Source: Symbiodinium natans (lineage: Eukaryota > Sar > Dinophyceae > Suessiales > Symbiodiniaceae). Taken from it: DNA of 64,000 nt. Positions within the stretch are counted from its first letter, which is position 1; each line of letters begins with the position of its first letter. This document shows, one piece after another, positions 42,512 through 53,484 of the stretch. Location: positions 142,027 to 206,026 of the forward strand of contig CAJNDS010002710.1 of assembly GCA_905221605.1 (NCBI GenBank), in the 5' to 3' direction. The notes below the pieces were generated by a model, which saw only the letters and a program-made list of their open reading frames with translations, was not told where the DNA came from and made no database searches. Both the position numbers and the translations under genes were made by a program.

Positions 42512-42688
42512 AGCACTGCAGTTTTTGTGGACCACACAATGCCTCACCTCCTAAGCTCCGGGCGCAGAGGCCGCGCTCTGTCCGACAGGTCCAGAGCACT
42601 GACATAGACCACCTGACAAGCGAGCCCATGTGAGCCATAAGCTGCAGCCGGATTGGGTTGTGTCACTTGTTCCCTGAGCTCTTCACCG

Positions 42689-42723
42689 CAACCCTAAACC
42701 CTAAACCTTAAACCTTGAAACCT
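42689..42723 (-). repeat. Short decayed telomeric array
   Basis: CCCTAAA x2, then CCTTAAA and CCTTGAA. Confidence 0.88.
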
Positions 42724-42776
42724 ACAGAAATGCACAAAGTGCAAGCCGAGCTCAGGAGCTATGCTGTCCCACTTTG

Positions 42777-42869
42777 GTTTAGGGTTTAGGGTTTGGGGTT
42801 TAGGGTTTAGGGTTTAGGGTTTAGGGTTTAGGGCTTAGGGCTTAGGTTTAGGGTTTAGTGTTTAGGGTA
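42777..42869 (+). repeat. Interstitial telomeric array (TTTAGGG)
   Basis: About 13 units with two GGGCTTA and one TTTAGTG. Confidence 0.95.
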
Positions 42870-42964
42870 GCCATTGGCTTGGGATGGCTTGGGACGGCTT
42901 TCAGGGTCTTTGCAAAAGCTCAGGCCAGGGCATGCTCCACCTGAGATTGCCAGGTCGGCTCAGG

Positions 42965-43113
42965 TTACTATTATTATTATTGTTATTTTTATTATTGTTG
43001 TTATTATTATTGTTGTTATTATTATTATTGTTGTTGTTATTGCTATTATTATTATTAGTACTATTGTTATTACTATAGTATTCCTATTATTATTACATTT
43101 TATTATTATTGTT
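42965..43113. repeat. ATT/GTT triplet microsatellite
   Basis: TTA and TTG triplets over about 150 bp. The isoleucine/valine/leucine-rich frames are artefacts. Confidence 0.95.
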
Positions 43114-43405
43114 TCTTCAGGGCACAATTCACAGAGCCGAACAAGCAGCACCTCAACATGCAGCTGAGTGGCAGTGTCGTCCAACTTGGTCCTGTGCCGG
43201 AACTTCGCATCCCGCGGCTTCTTCTTGACAGCCGCCTAAGCGGAGTGTCCCTGTGTGGAGAGTCCTTCCCAGTGTCGGGGCCTTTGGGGAAGAAAAAACT
43301 CCCAACCGCCGCGCTGTTTTAGCGCAAAGCCTCTCAACAGCTCTGCAGATCTGAACGCTCCGAACTCCGAAATGCCAAAAACCCTGCATCCATTCCAAGC
43401 CCAAG

Positions 43406-43424
43406 CCGAAGTGCACCAACGCCC
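43406..43424 (+). repeat. Left copy of 19-bp duplication flanking an array
   Basis: CCGAAGTGCACCAACGCCC, matching 43483-43501 at 18 of 19 positions and touching the array. Confidence 0.95.
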
Positions 43425-43484
43425 CTAAACCCTAAACCCTAATTAGACCCTAAACCCTCAACCCTAAACCCTAAACCCTAACCC
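43423..43484 (-). repeat. Telomeric array with 19-bp duplicated flanks
   Basis: About nine CCCTAAA-like units, including an AATTAGA slip and a CCCTCAA. The array lies directly between the two copies of the 19-bp sequence. Confidence 0.97.
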
Positions 43485-43501
43485 GAAGTGCACCAACGTC
43501 C
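43483..43501 (+). repeat. Right copy of 19-bp duplication flanking an array
   Basis: CCGAAGTGCACCAACGTCC, partner of 43406-43424. Confidence 0.95.
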
Positions 43502-43903
43502 AAGGAGCAGTCATCTCTCGGAGCTGTTGGAGTGCAGCCTCCGGCACCTCAGTTCGTGGCTTCTCATTGGGCTCCGGAGAGCTCCAGGCTGGAAGGTGCC
43601 GCTACGAACCAACATAGCAAAACCACGAAAGAGCTGCAGATGAACCACTCATGCAAGGACCGGCCTCCTCGCCAGGTGTGTCCTCAGCTCCGCGGACTTG
43701 TGGCTAGTTACGCTTTGGACACTTCTCCGACCCTTCTTTAGTTTGCAGTTGCGCACTGCGCTTCTGCACGCCTGCTTATAGTTACCACGGTTGCACCTCA
43801 CAGCATGACTTGCCTGCACAAGAAAGTGCCGGACTGCGCCCAAGCCCTAAGCTCCCCTGTCATCGCAGAAATCGTGGTTCGTGGTACAGTAATAATATTA
43901 ACT
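43502..43903. other. No recognisable feature
   Basis: Two open frames of 64-69 codons on opposite strands. No family recognised. Confidence 0.4.
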
Positions 43904-43999
43904 ACCCTAAACCCCTAAACCCCTAAACCCCTAAACCCTAAACCCTAAACCCTAAACCCTAAACCCTAAACCCTAAACCCCCTTTAGGCCCTAAGCCCT
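43904..43999 (-). repeat. Interstitial telomeric array (CCCTAAA)
   Basis: About 11 units, the first three in the octamer form CCCCTAAA, ending in degenerate CCCTTTAGGCCCTAAG. Confidence 0.95.
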
Positions 44000-44347
44000 A
44001 ACAAACAGAAGAACCCCGGCTCGGGGCGCGGGAAGTTGGGGGCTGACCATGCCCGAGGTTTCATCGACCAGCAGCCCGTCGATGATGCCAGAAATGAGAA
44101 CTTCATGGTTGGGATGGTAATAAACATCTAAATGTCTATTCCTTGTTGGGTTTTAAAGTACCTTAAAGAGATGTATTCAAGATTTCAACTGCTATTCCTA
44201 TTCCTTGGGTTTAAGTACCCTTTAAAATGTAAAATGTTACCCAACTATGACAAAGAGAAGCGGTGTGGTCATGAAGGCTCGAGAGAACGTGCATCAAAGA
44301 ACCTGCTAGCGCCTAGGCGATGATTGGCCCTAAACAGAAAGCTTGGA

Positions 44348-44418
44348 CGATCCAGCTAGGGTTTTAGGGTTCAGGGTTTAGGGTTTAGGGGTAGGGATTT
44401 AGGGTTTAAGAGTTTGGG
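44348..44418 (+). repeat. Decayed telomeric array
   Basis: TTTAGGG units with TTTTAGGG, TTCAGGG, GGTAGGGA and TTTAAGAG changes. Confidence 0.88.
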
Positions 44419-44973
44419 GTGGTCAGTCTGTCGTCCACAATCCGTCCCCGTAAAGCGGCATTGCGAAGCAGTATTGTGCAGCATGCGGCACTCCATGTTT
44501 AGTAACAGTGTAGTACTGAGGGAAAAATGTCGTGGAGTGATGAGCATTCTTCAGCACTTTCAGAGTAACAGGTCCTTGTGCGGCATTTCCAACAAGTGTC
44601 AGCATTCACAGCACTCATGCAAAGCAGAGATGGTGGGCAAAAGTTACCAACATATTATGTTGAAGAATTTCGCGTGCAGCATCGTAATCTCCTACTTCTG
44701 AGGGCGGCATAAAACTACAAAAGGAGCCCCCGGGCCCTTCATTGAGTGGGAAATAGTGGGAACCAAACTCCAAACATGCAGGAGGGTACGACGGATGCTT
44801 ATTCATGATCTATGGTGCTTCGATCATGCAGCACAGAATCAAGAAGTTTGATCCAGGAGAAGCCCTTTCCCACAAACAGCACTTCTCCTTAGCAGGGCGT
44901 TCGCGAAATCACTGCTGTAGATGCCAAGATAGATAGCCCTCTTGCTACATCGGAAGAAAGGTTTCATCAAGCG
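44419..44973. other. No recognisable feature
   Basis: A plus-strand open frame of 95 codons (44414-44701), product unknown. Confidence 0.4.
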
Positions 44974-45109
44974 AGTTTAGGGTTCAGGTTCAGGGTTCAG
45001 GGTTCAGGGTTCAGGATTCAGGGTTCAGGGTTCAGGGTTCAGGGTTCAGGGTTCAGGGTTCAGGGTTCAGGGTTCAGGGTTCAGGGTTCAGGGTTTAGGG
45101 TTTAGGGTC
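44974..45109 (+). repeat. Homogenised TTCAGGG array
   Basis: About 16 TTCAGGG units, TTTAGGG only at the edges. Confidence 0.97.
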
Positions 45110-46637
45110 AAGGCTCTTTCAACAGCAACCAATAGGGTGCAGCGACTTCACCAGCTGTGACTTCTGGAGGTCTGGGCTTTTTAGCAGGGCTGCCAGCGTA
45201 GAAGTTCTCCGACACCGGCTTCCTTTCAGCATCGGGCAAATGCAAATCTGCCGGACAATTGCCACAAGCGGACGAGAAAGGATTCTTGGCCTAGTCGCCC
45301 TCTCTCTTCCTCTGGCAAAACAGTGTCGGAGACATGGACTTACAACAAAGGGTCTCAACCGCCGCGTCAGCAATGAGCAAAAAGAACCCTTCAAAGAGGC
45401 ACGCCTCCCTTCCAGGTATGCTCTGGCTGCGCGCCGCTCGGCGGCATCATCCATGAGGTGGATGAAAGGTCACCAGTGTCGGCTACATGGCTCGGCTCAC
45501 ATGGCTAGTGCTCAGCTGTTGTTGCAGCCGCTTATTCCTCAGGGTCAGACTCGCGCAGGGTAGCGCTAAAAATCGCATAGCTAGTGTTACGATTGCCAGG
45601 CCCGCCGTGCTGGCAACAGAGACAATGGGGTCATCGAATGCTTCTGGATACTTTGTGCAGTCGGCGAAAAGGCTTATCACTTGCAGAAGCTGACATACTT
45701 ACTGCTGCACTGTTTGATAAAGGCTGCGTGGTATCATGCCCCGTACTGCATCAAATGTCATGACCGCATGCCTTGTAGACCAAGATGCGATCTTCACTTT
45801 GCCATTGGCACCATATTTCTGTGATTCACAGATAGCAACTCCTGCTGATAAACACTGTTTAAGCCTTGGGCATCCCTGAAACACGCCACTATATATGTTC
45901 AAAAGCCTTCACGATCAAACCCTCAAAATTGGCTTGGCGAATCGACATGCCTCGGATGGCCTCATTTCAAGTACCAGCGCATGGTTTCAATCCCTTGCCT
46001 TCCTAGCTGAGGCGTTCTTGGTCGCCTACCTTCCATCATACCTGAGCCTGTTGTCTGTGAACGGACAGGAACCAATGCCGCATACCCCAGGAGACATTTC
46101 AGCAAAACCATTGGCTTCATGCGCAGACAGACGAGATCAGGAGCATTACTAACATTATTGCCAATGCACCCTGCAAAAAAAAACACCGCAATCCAGCAAG
46201 ACTTCGCAGAAGGTGCCCGCAGCAGCGCCAACCCCCACCGCGCAGCGCCCGAAGTTTGGCCTCCTAGACAGGCATTCTGTCATTGACTCTCACCAGCCGG
46301 TTTAGTCGATCGACATCCATCGCGACCTATGTGAAACGCACCAAGGCTGCGCCTTGAGCACATCCTTGTTCAGCTTAGGCGCAGCTAAAGCGTTAAAAAG
46401 GCCTTACCCCAAAGCAGACCGGTGAATGCTTTGATCTACCTATATTTGCCAGGATTCTGGAATATTAGTTCAGGCACTGTTCACGCTCAAACATACCGGA
46501 TGCTCTAAGCGCATGTAAGTTCCTGTGGCTGACTTACCTACGCTACGGCCGACCCTGCAAAACTGCAGGCCAGTGGCGATGGCTTCGTCAGAGTCATCGA
46601 CCTGCAAAGGGTTCATCTGGCTGTTCTCGTTATTTAA
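45110..46637. other. 1.5-kb array-free interval
   Basis: Open frames of 65-111 codons overlap on both strands. No known product. No MITEs. Confidence 0.45.
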
Positions 46638-46790
46638 GCGGTTTAGGGTTTTGGTCTTAGAGTTGAGGGTCGAGGGTCGAGGGTCGAGGGTTGAGGGTTG
46701 AGGGTTGAGGGTCGAGGGTTGAGGGTTGAGGGTTGAGGGCTGAGGGTTGAGGGTTGAGTGTTAAGGGTTGAGGGTTGAGGGTTGAGGGCT
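46638..46790 (+). repeat. Homogenised TTGAGGG/TCGAGGG array
   Basis: About 20 heptamers dominated by TTGAGGG, with TCGAGGG early in the block. Only the first unit is TTTAGGG. Confidence 0.95.
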
Positions 46791-46837
46791 GTGCATGGTG
46801 CGGGAGTTGCAACTCAACAGCCAAACACCCCTCACCT

Positions 46838-46857
46838 AAACCCTAAACCCTAAACCC
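46838..46857 (-). repeat. Short telomeric array
   Basis: Three CCCTAAA units. Confidence 0.88.
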
Positions 46858-46949
46858 CTGGGACCTCTTCCGGCTCCTGCTCCTCCGTTCGATTGGGCCG
46901 ATCATCGTAGAGCCGCTTCTCGCAGTCTTTCCTGTCACGGGTGAGATCC

Positions 46950-46976
46950 CCTAAACCCTAAACCCTAAACCCTAAA
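46950..46976 (-). repeat. Short telomeric array
   Basis: Four CCCTAAA units. Confidence 0.92.
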
Positions 46977-47118
46977 CACCAAAAGCCCAAGAGTACATGA
47001 AGGCACCCCGCGAGGCTGCTCGATCTGCCTCTGAAAGATTTTCTGGCAGTTCGCCTGCACTCTTCACATCGTCATGCAGTCTGGCAGTCAGCGCCATGTC
47101 ATGCAGCGGTGCACAGCA

Positions 47119-47136
47119 AACCCTAAACCCTAAACT
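47119..47136 (-). repeat. Very short telomeric array
   Basis: Two to three CCCTAAA units. Confidence 0.8.
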
Positions 47137-47635
47137 GCACGCCCACCCTCTCCAGCTCGAGTGTGCGGCGGATGTCGATCAAATAGTGCCGAATCTTGGC
47201 ACATCGGTATTCTTAGAATGAACTCAGGAAATTCCACGGGTTTCTTCCGGAGAGCGAACACCTGTGAAGCTTGACTACAGGCAGTTGACCGTGCACCGCG
47301 TGTGGAAGAAGACACAACCCACGAGCTCTTGGCACGCGGCCCGACGCTCGAGATCATTCATGCCAGGAGCCTAGAGCAGTACACACGTGCAGTTTCCGAA
47401 ATTAGGGGTACCTGGAGCAACACATCAGAACACATTAGCTCGCTCGCTTTCAGGAATGCTGTCCCATGCCGTCCCATCCCCTGGCCTCTTCAGACGCTCC
47501 ATCCTCGTCAGGACTCCGTGGTGCTTTGATTTGCTGTGGTGCATTGGGTCGTGCTTGCATAATCCTTTCTATGTGCCATTTGCTAGGAGGCCGTGGTACC
47601 CGACTACTCCCAGAGAATTGCTGCGCGAGTTTCCG
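47137..47635. other. No recognisable gene; family A fragment
   Basis: A 22-bp family A arm fragment (GTTTCCGAAATTAGGGGTAC) lies at 47391-47412. Otherwise short open frames only. Confidence 0.5.
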
Positions 47636-47745
47636 ATAGGGGCATTTCCCACAATAGGGGTACCCCGTTTATACCCCAAATAGAATAGAAGTCCTTGAAA
47701 GGGACCCCCCAAGAAGAGTACACCTATGTTCGGAAATCCCCATAT
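47636..47745. mobile_element. MITE family A, copy
   Basis: ATAGGGGCATTTCCCACAAT at the left pairs with ATGTTCGGAAATCCCCATAT at the right. CCCCAAATAGAATAG is the core. Confidence 0.85.
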
Positions 47746-47759
47746 ACAACCGTGTCCCG

Positions 47760-47851
47760 GTTTAGGGTTTAGGGTTTAGGGTTTAGGGTTTAGGGTTTAG
47801 GGCTTAGGGCTTAGGGCTTAGGGCTTAGGGCTTAGGGCTTAGGGCTTAGGG
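47760..47851 (+). repeat. Telomeric array with GGGCTTA block
   Basis: Six TTTAGGG units, then about eight GGGCTTA (CTTAGGG) units. Confidence 0.96.
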
Positions 47852-47937
47852 TTCGGCTCCTGGCTCGCGCGCCAGCGGTTGATTGACCTCAAAGCCATCT
47901 CCAGATCCGGACCTGTACAGGGGCTGCGGCTGCGACA

Positions 47938-48094
47938 TAGGGGGGGGGGGGGGGGGGGGGGTGGTTTCCGAAAATAGGGTAAACCCTAAACCCTAAACCC
48001 TAAACCCTAAACCCTCTTAGGGGTTCCTGTAATAAGGATTCTACTATTTTGGGGTATACTCAGGGAATCCCCTATTTTTGAAAGATGCCCACAT
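47938..48094. mobile_element. MITE family A interrupted by telomeric repeats; poly-G end
   Basis: The left terminus is a run of about 22 G followed by GGTTTCCGAAAATAGGG. A CCCTAAA block (47979-48015) follows, then GGGGTTCCTGTAATAAGGAT, and the right arm ends TATTTTTGAAAGATGCCCAC. Confidence 0.82.
47979..48015 (-). repeat. Telomeric array inside a MITE
   Basis: Five CCCTAAA units inserted where other family A copies read GGGGTACCCC. Confidence 0.96.
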
Positions 48095-48540
48095 GCGCCA
48101 TGCTACAAACTTCCACCCAAAAACTTCCACGAGCGCTTCCATGAAGAGGTTACGTGAACACGTTGCATGTAAACACTTTGCAATTACGTGAGAATTAAGC
48201 GCTGCTTCTGCTCCAGGGCTCGCACGAGCACTCCTGTGATCTCCCAGCCGATACCGGGCCAACCCGCGGCGGTACAGGGCCTCCGAGATCAAACAGCTTA
48301 AAAACAGCAGCAACTCTTTCGGGGGATTCGTTAAAAAACGGATGCTTTCAAGACAGCTCCCCAAAGTAATTGAAGAAGGCAATGGAAGGCATTGGCAGCT
48401 TTTTGACCACAGGACGGAGGCGGTCAAAGACACCCCGGTGGTCAAGTCAATGTCTGTGCTTCGGCCATCATCGGTTGTAGTACCTGTAGTTGAAAAAAGG
48501 CATCTTGCAGAGGTGAAGCTACCCAGCCAGAAGCTGCCCT
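48095..48540. other. No recognisable feature
   Basis: A 133-codon minus-strand frame (48044-48445) includes the MITE end and is unlikely to be real. Confidence 0.4.
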
Positions 48541-48574
48541 CTAAACCCTCAACCCTAAGCCCTAAACCCTAAAC
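48541..48574 (-). repeat. Short telomeric array
   Basis: Five units with CCCTCAA and CCCTAAG. GCATCTTG occurs at 48500 and 48576, a possible offset duplication. Confidence 0.9.
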
Positions 48575-49138
48575 TGCATCTTGACGAGTTGCTCAGACAT
48601 GCCTTGGCTGCCGATGTCCTGCGAAGCGAGGGAGACAAGCAGTGACAAGCAGGCATCCCTCCACAAACTTCAATTGACGCAATGACACCGTGATGGTCCT
48701 GGAAGTACTCATTGACGTCAAAATCTCCTTTGGAGCAGGGGCAGCTGATGATGTAGTCCACCTGCCGTTGCGATCCCACTGCGATCCCGACAACTCGTTC
48801 ACATTCATTTTCGTCTCTGCCTGGGCAGGAATGCCCGTGCCTTGTGTTCTGGCCTGTTCTGCGCCTCCTTGATCCTGTCGGAAAACCTGGGGTTACGCTC
48901 TGAAGGTGAGCTGCAAGAAGTCTCTGCTCACTTTCGCCACGGCACACGAACCACTGCGCGAACTCCTCCACGGTGTCTTTGTACGTCTGGCCTCGACTAC
49001 AACTTCATGCGAGCCGCCATTTTACAGGGCACGGATGGAACTGCACAGCAGCATCTTGCTGTGAATGGTTGTGACGCGGGCATGCAACCAAGCGGACCCA
49101 GTAGAAGCCAAAAGAAAACCCACGTGAAAGACAGCAAC
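48575..49138. other. No recognisable feature
   Basis: Open frames to 138 codons (48555-48971, minus) start or stop at arrays. No family recognised. Confidence 0.4.
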
Positions 49139-49159
49139 CTAAACCCTAAACCCTAAACT
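49139..49159 (-). repeat. Short telomeric array
   Basis: Three CCTAAAC units. Confidence 0.88.
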
Positions 49160-49285
49160 ACCTTGTGAGTGGAGCACAGGTTGGCGAGAAACAGTTGAAA
49201 ACCGCTCAGTCAATTCTGCGAAGACTTTGCCGTCGTTACTTTCAAGTTGCTGGGCTGGATTTCTGTTGCTGTTCCAAGCCAGCAG

Positions 49286-49349
49286 GGTTTAGGGTTTGGG
49301 GTTTGGAGTTTAGGGTTTAGGGTTTAGGGTTTAGGGTTTAGGGTTTAGG
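49286..49349 (+). repeat. Interstitial telomeric array (TTTAGGG)
   Basis: About nine units with TTTGGGG and TTTGGAG. Confidence 0.95.
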
Positions 49350-49478
49350 GAATTGCAGGAAAGGCCAGAAGAAAAAGAGACCAAAAGGACATCTTCGTCA
49401 CTGTCTTCACTGGCACAAGCAGAGCAGCTGAAGGCGCTCATGACATCCTCGTAGTCGACCACGCCACCTCAGAGCTTC

Positions 49479-49524
49479 TTAGGATTTAGGGTTAGGGTTC
49501 ATGGTTTAGGGTTTAGGGTTTAGG
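49479..49524 (+). repeat. Short telomeric array
   Basis: About six units with TTAGGA, TTCATGG variants. Confidence 0.9.
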
Positions 49525-49708
49525 GAGATGTGCATGCATGCTGCACGCTCTGAAACCGAGGGAAGCTGCAACTTGCGAAGTCTCGCCTCGCGAAGCCCCG
49601 AAACTGCAAGAAGGTCTTGCCATGTTGTGCTAGCGAGCAACCCGGCAGCGTTGCATTGCCATTCTCGCGCAGAGCCTTCTCCTGTCAAGCAGGAGTCATA
49701 GGAACTAC

Positions 49709-49803
49709 ATGGGCATTTCCCAAAATGGGCACCCCTTATATACCCCGAATAGAATAGAATCCCCTTCAAAAAGGGTACCTCTATTTTTATCAAACCCCCA
49801 CAT
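49709..49803. mobile_element. MITE family A, copy with exact 8-bp duplication
   Basis: ATGGGCATTTCCCAAAATGG at the left pairs with TTTTATCAAACCCCCACAT at the right. GGAACTAC lies exactly outside both ends (49701-49708, 49804-49811), which defines the 95-bp element and supports hAT-type integration for family A. Confidence 0.92.
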
Positions 49804-49926
49804 GGAACTACTTGATTCCTCAATTCATCTTGCGGGGTTTCTCACTGGACCTCCAGGCGCTCCCTGATGGGATAGCGGTCTGTCGTCTCGAGGATCCTCC
49901 CGAAAAGCAGGCAAGTGACAGGGCAG

Positions 49927-50043
49927 ATGGGGGTCATCGAAACTAGGGCTACAGTACCTTCTTGGGACTCCTTTTGGTAAGGGGATCCTACTATTGGGGG
50001 TCTACATTAGGTACCCCCTGAATTTTCGTAAACGTCCTAATGT
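49927..50043. mobile_element. MITE family A, copy
   Basis: ATGGGGGTCATCGAAACTAG at the left pairs with AATTTTCGTAAACGTCCTAA at the right. GGGGATCCTACTATTGGGGG is the core. Confidence 0.83.
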
Positions 50044-50103
50044 GTCGCAGCAGTCCCGGTCTTGGCGCAGCTTGACAAATACCAGCACATACTCACACAA
50101 TCC

Positions 50104-50212
50104 ATACGGGGGGGTTCCGAAAATGGGGGCTCCTTATTGGGTTATTGTAAGGGGGATCCTGCTATTTGGGGGTTTTATATTCGGGGTCCCCCATTTTCAT
50201 AAACCCCCATAT
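50104..50212. mobile_element. MITE family A, well preserved copy
   Basis: ATACGGGGGGGTTCCGAAAA at the left pairs with CATTTTCATAAACCCCCATA at the right. Confidence 0.87.
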
Positions 50213-50351
50213 CCTTCTGGCAGTGCTGGCATGGTGGAAGCGCACTAAGCTGGCTGAGTCTCTCCTGTCAGACCTCTTTTCGGCTTGAAGGTGTGTGTTG
50301 AGGTGCTCGATGTCCCTCAAGATCACCTCGGAAATCTACGTCTCCGCATGG

Positions 50352-50453
50352 GTGTGTTGGCAAAATTATGATCCCTTTTGGGGTACCCTAAATAGTAGGT
50401 GCCGTCTTATAAAATAGGGATCCAAAAAAAAGGACCAGAATTTTGACAACCAC
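50352..50453. mobile_element. MITE family B, copy 2 (hAT-like)
   Basis: GTGTGTTGGCAAAATTATGA pairs with CAGAATTTTGACAACCAC. CCGCATGG (50344-50351) and CCGCATGT (50454-50461) form an 8-bp target duplication with one change. The internal sequence is clearly homologous to 14386-14477. Confidence 0.92.
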
Positions 50454-50567
50454 CCGCATGTCTCCAGGGTGACCAGTCTCACAAGGCCCCTCTGAGGCTG
50501 CATCCACGGTGTCGTCTTTCGTTGCCTCGGCTCCGGCACATGACGCCACAGTCAGCTTGGCACATAG

Positions 50568-50726
50568 GACTTAGGGATTTAGGGTTTAGGACTTAGGGTT
50601 TGAGGGTTTGAGGGTTTGAGGGTTTTAGGGTTTTAGGGTTTTAGGGCTTTAGGGTTTTTGGGTTTTAGGTCTTTAGGGTTTTAGGGTTTTAGGGTTTTAG
50701 GGTTTTAGGGTTTTAGGGCTTAGGCC
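50568..50726 (+). repeat. Mixed telomeric array with TTTGAGGG and TTTTAGGG octamers
   Basis: TTTAGGG, then three TTTGAGGG octamers, then about 12 TTTTAGGG octamers. Confidence 0.95.
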
Positions 50727-52315
50727 GGCAGATGTCTGCAAGCACCTCAAACCTGCATCCATCCGAGCATGCTGCTTTGAAGAACTCTTCTCGTGCCTTC
50801 TCTCTGCCTGCAAGCCGGTGTCTGCGAACACAAGGCACGATTCTTCTAGATTCTAGCTCAACTTGATGACCGCAAGATGCTGGCATCTATATGGGATTTC
50901 CAAAACAAATCAAAAGACAAAAGTCGTGGCAAGGCGGCTGTTATGCAACTGTAGAACCATTGACGACGAGCTGCATGCATGTTCATGGGCAAAGGGCAAG
51001 GAAACCCAATTCAGGTCGATGCGTGCCCGGAATACGCTACGAAAATTCTGCAAACATGTCGTCAATCACAGGTGGGAAGGCACAGAAGCTCCAGCACGTA
51101 CCATGGCAGGTGTGTCGCAACAGGATAAAGGATAAGACTTCAGTCCACCGCATCGCCTGCTTCAGCGAAGACACGCCGCATGTTCAGCGGACTCTTTCGC
51201 AAGAGACATGTGCCTTGGGATCATGGGTCCAACGTGTCCGAGTGGCATGCCGGCAGACATTGCATGTGCACACAGATGCCAATGCGTTCTGGAGATGTTG
51301 CGTGGTTCAAACTGCACGCTCCTGAATCGGCGCAAGCTTTGACAGTCTACAGCTTGAAGTGACAACACTTCTGCCACGGCACCTTCCTTGGTGACATTCA
51401 CCTCAGCCAGACCCAGCCAGACTGACGGCTGCTGGGTTCGCTTCTCGGCTTTGCAGTGCGGTCGTTCGAGGCCCGTGCCAACCGGATGCCTTCTTCCGTC
51501 TCCTTTTCTTCTCGCACCTGGGTCACGAGAGGATTTTCAAACATATCCCGTCTGCTGCATGACATCTTCCCACTTGTTCTGAAGGCTGCAAGTCTCCTTT
51601 AGGATAAGGTGCTCCGTATTGGCTCACCAAGAAGGGATATGCATTTCGCTTGAGGGCCCGGTAGATGTCTTGTAACTTGACCTCGGGGAGGCAGAGGAAA
51701 TCACGGCTCAAGACTTGGTACACGGTTCACTTGCGAAGCTTGACTTTGTAAACTGAAGCTTCTGACTGCCACTGTAATCAGACAAGCCACATCAAGGCGA
51801 ATGGGGCAGTTGTGCTTGTCTTTCACGGCAATGGCACACTTGACGCAGCCGATGGAACTTGGCTTGGGTCAGCCAGAACGCCGTCAAACACAGCAAAGAG
51901 CAAAGAAGAGCTTCTGGACTCATTTAGACTCTAAACTGAGGCCTGCACCCATCCAAGGTTTTGCACTCAGGCGTATTTTCTTCAGCCATGGAACCTATCC
52001 TCATGCTCATCGTATCAACACAACTCAGCTAACATGTAGAAGCACGAGAACACTCTCATTGAGAGGAAAGCGATGGAAAGAACATGACTCAGTTGTAGAC
52101 CACTTCTCATAAGACTTCGGGTTCCTCGCACAATTCTCACATGATTGCCTGTTGCTGAGATCCGGATCCTTATCGATGCGGTGGCATATGCGTTTGATGG
52201 GGCAGAATGGAGAGGTCCGTGGCTATGCCCCTTCAGGCAAAAGCTCCTGAAGAAGTTGTCTTCCACCCCAAAGGCGTCCTCGCTCTCTCTGCTATGGGCC
52301 TCGGAGTCTATCAGA
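50727..52315. other. 1.6-kb array-free interval
   Basis: Open frames up to 144 codons (50891-51325, plus) overlap others. No product recognised and no MITE seen. Confidence 0.45.
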
Positions 52316-52338
52316 GTTTAGGGTTTAGGGTTTAGGGC
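52316..52338 (+). repeat. Short telomeric array
   Basis: Three TTTAGGG units. Confidence 0.92.
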
Positions 52339-53443
52339 AAGCAGTATCGTCTCTCGGCCAAAGTGCACATGAAAAGAGCTGTGCTATGCCTATAAGGTCG
52401 CCTATGGCGACCCTCTAAAGTCCTCAAACCTGCAAACCAGCCTCTGGCGAAAACGGAAGGAACCATCTAAGGTCAGTATTGTATCAAGAGACGCACGCAG
52501 GCAGAATCATCTGAGCAACCATGAACTGGAGGATCATCTATGTTCATATGATTCATAAGTTTGGCGCCACTTAGCAGATATAAACGCACCGACATATCTA
52601 AGATGCCACGTTCCGCAGCGTTTGAGAACATATTGTTTGCCAGGCTTCAACATCCACGAGGCCAAAAGCATGTAATTTGCGATGTTTCGAGGCCCCAGGA
52701 ATCCGTGCGCACGCGCACGCTGCGGAAAAAGTATATTTCGTCCAAAATGCGACCACCGCTCGAGGAATAACGTCCGTGTGACTGCGGCGAGCAACTCAAT
52801 CTAACGCTCTTTTACTCTGAACGAAAGAACCCCTGGTGCTGGCGCACACCGTTTGGGGAAAAAGCAGATCTCATGAAATCACTTTCACATCATATCTGGA
52901 GAGCTGCCGAATGGACGTGTCCTCTGACAGAGTCCAACATCTGCCATTCAGAGCTGCAACATTTGCACGGGCCTCATAACACAGACTGCGCGGGACTGAG
53001 GATGCAGCTCCACAGATCACCCACTTGCTGTGGGCCTCACAGAGCATGTGAATGAGCCCGGGTTCTGCATGTTCTTCCACGGGATTTTAAACCTTCAACG
53101 CAAGAGTGCGCCTTCGCCATCAGCTTCGAAAAATCTTCATACTTTCCGGCGGCTTTCCTGAGCTTGTGAAACTTTAAAACGTCACACTCCACAAGTATGA
53201 ACACTCAATTCTGGTCGGTGGTTTCGGCTCTGCTGCAAGATCAAGAAATGACACAAGTGACGTGTGTGCGGCATCTGGCGGCGGGCTGCAAATAGAAAGG
53301 TACAAAGCTCATGAACGCCAGTAGCCTTATGAACACTACTACTTGCGGCAGCGTGGGATGGGATGCTTTCTGCCGTGACTTTCGAAGACATGGCACGTCG
53401 CGCTCATCTCGTCCGTGTGCTCGCTCATAACTGTGCCTGGAAG
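52339..53443. other. 1.1-kb array-free interval
   Basis: Several minus-strand frames of 69-86 codons (52534-52794, 52871-53080, 53182-53391) have protein-like composition and could be exon pieces, but no start, splice site or family supports this. Confidence 0.4.
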
Positions 53444-53484
53444 CCCTAAACCTTAAACCCTAAACCCTAAACCCTAAACCCTAA
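53444..53484 (-). repeat. Interstitial telomeric array (CCCTAAA)
   Basis: Six units, one CCTTAAA. Confidence 0.94.
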
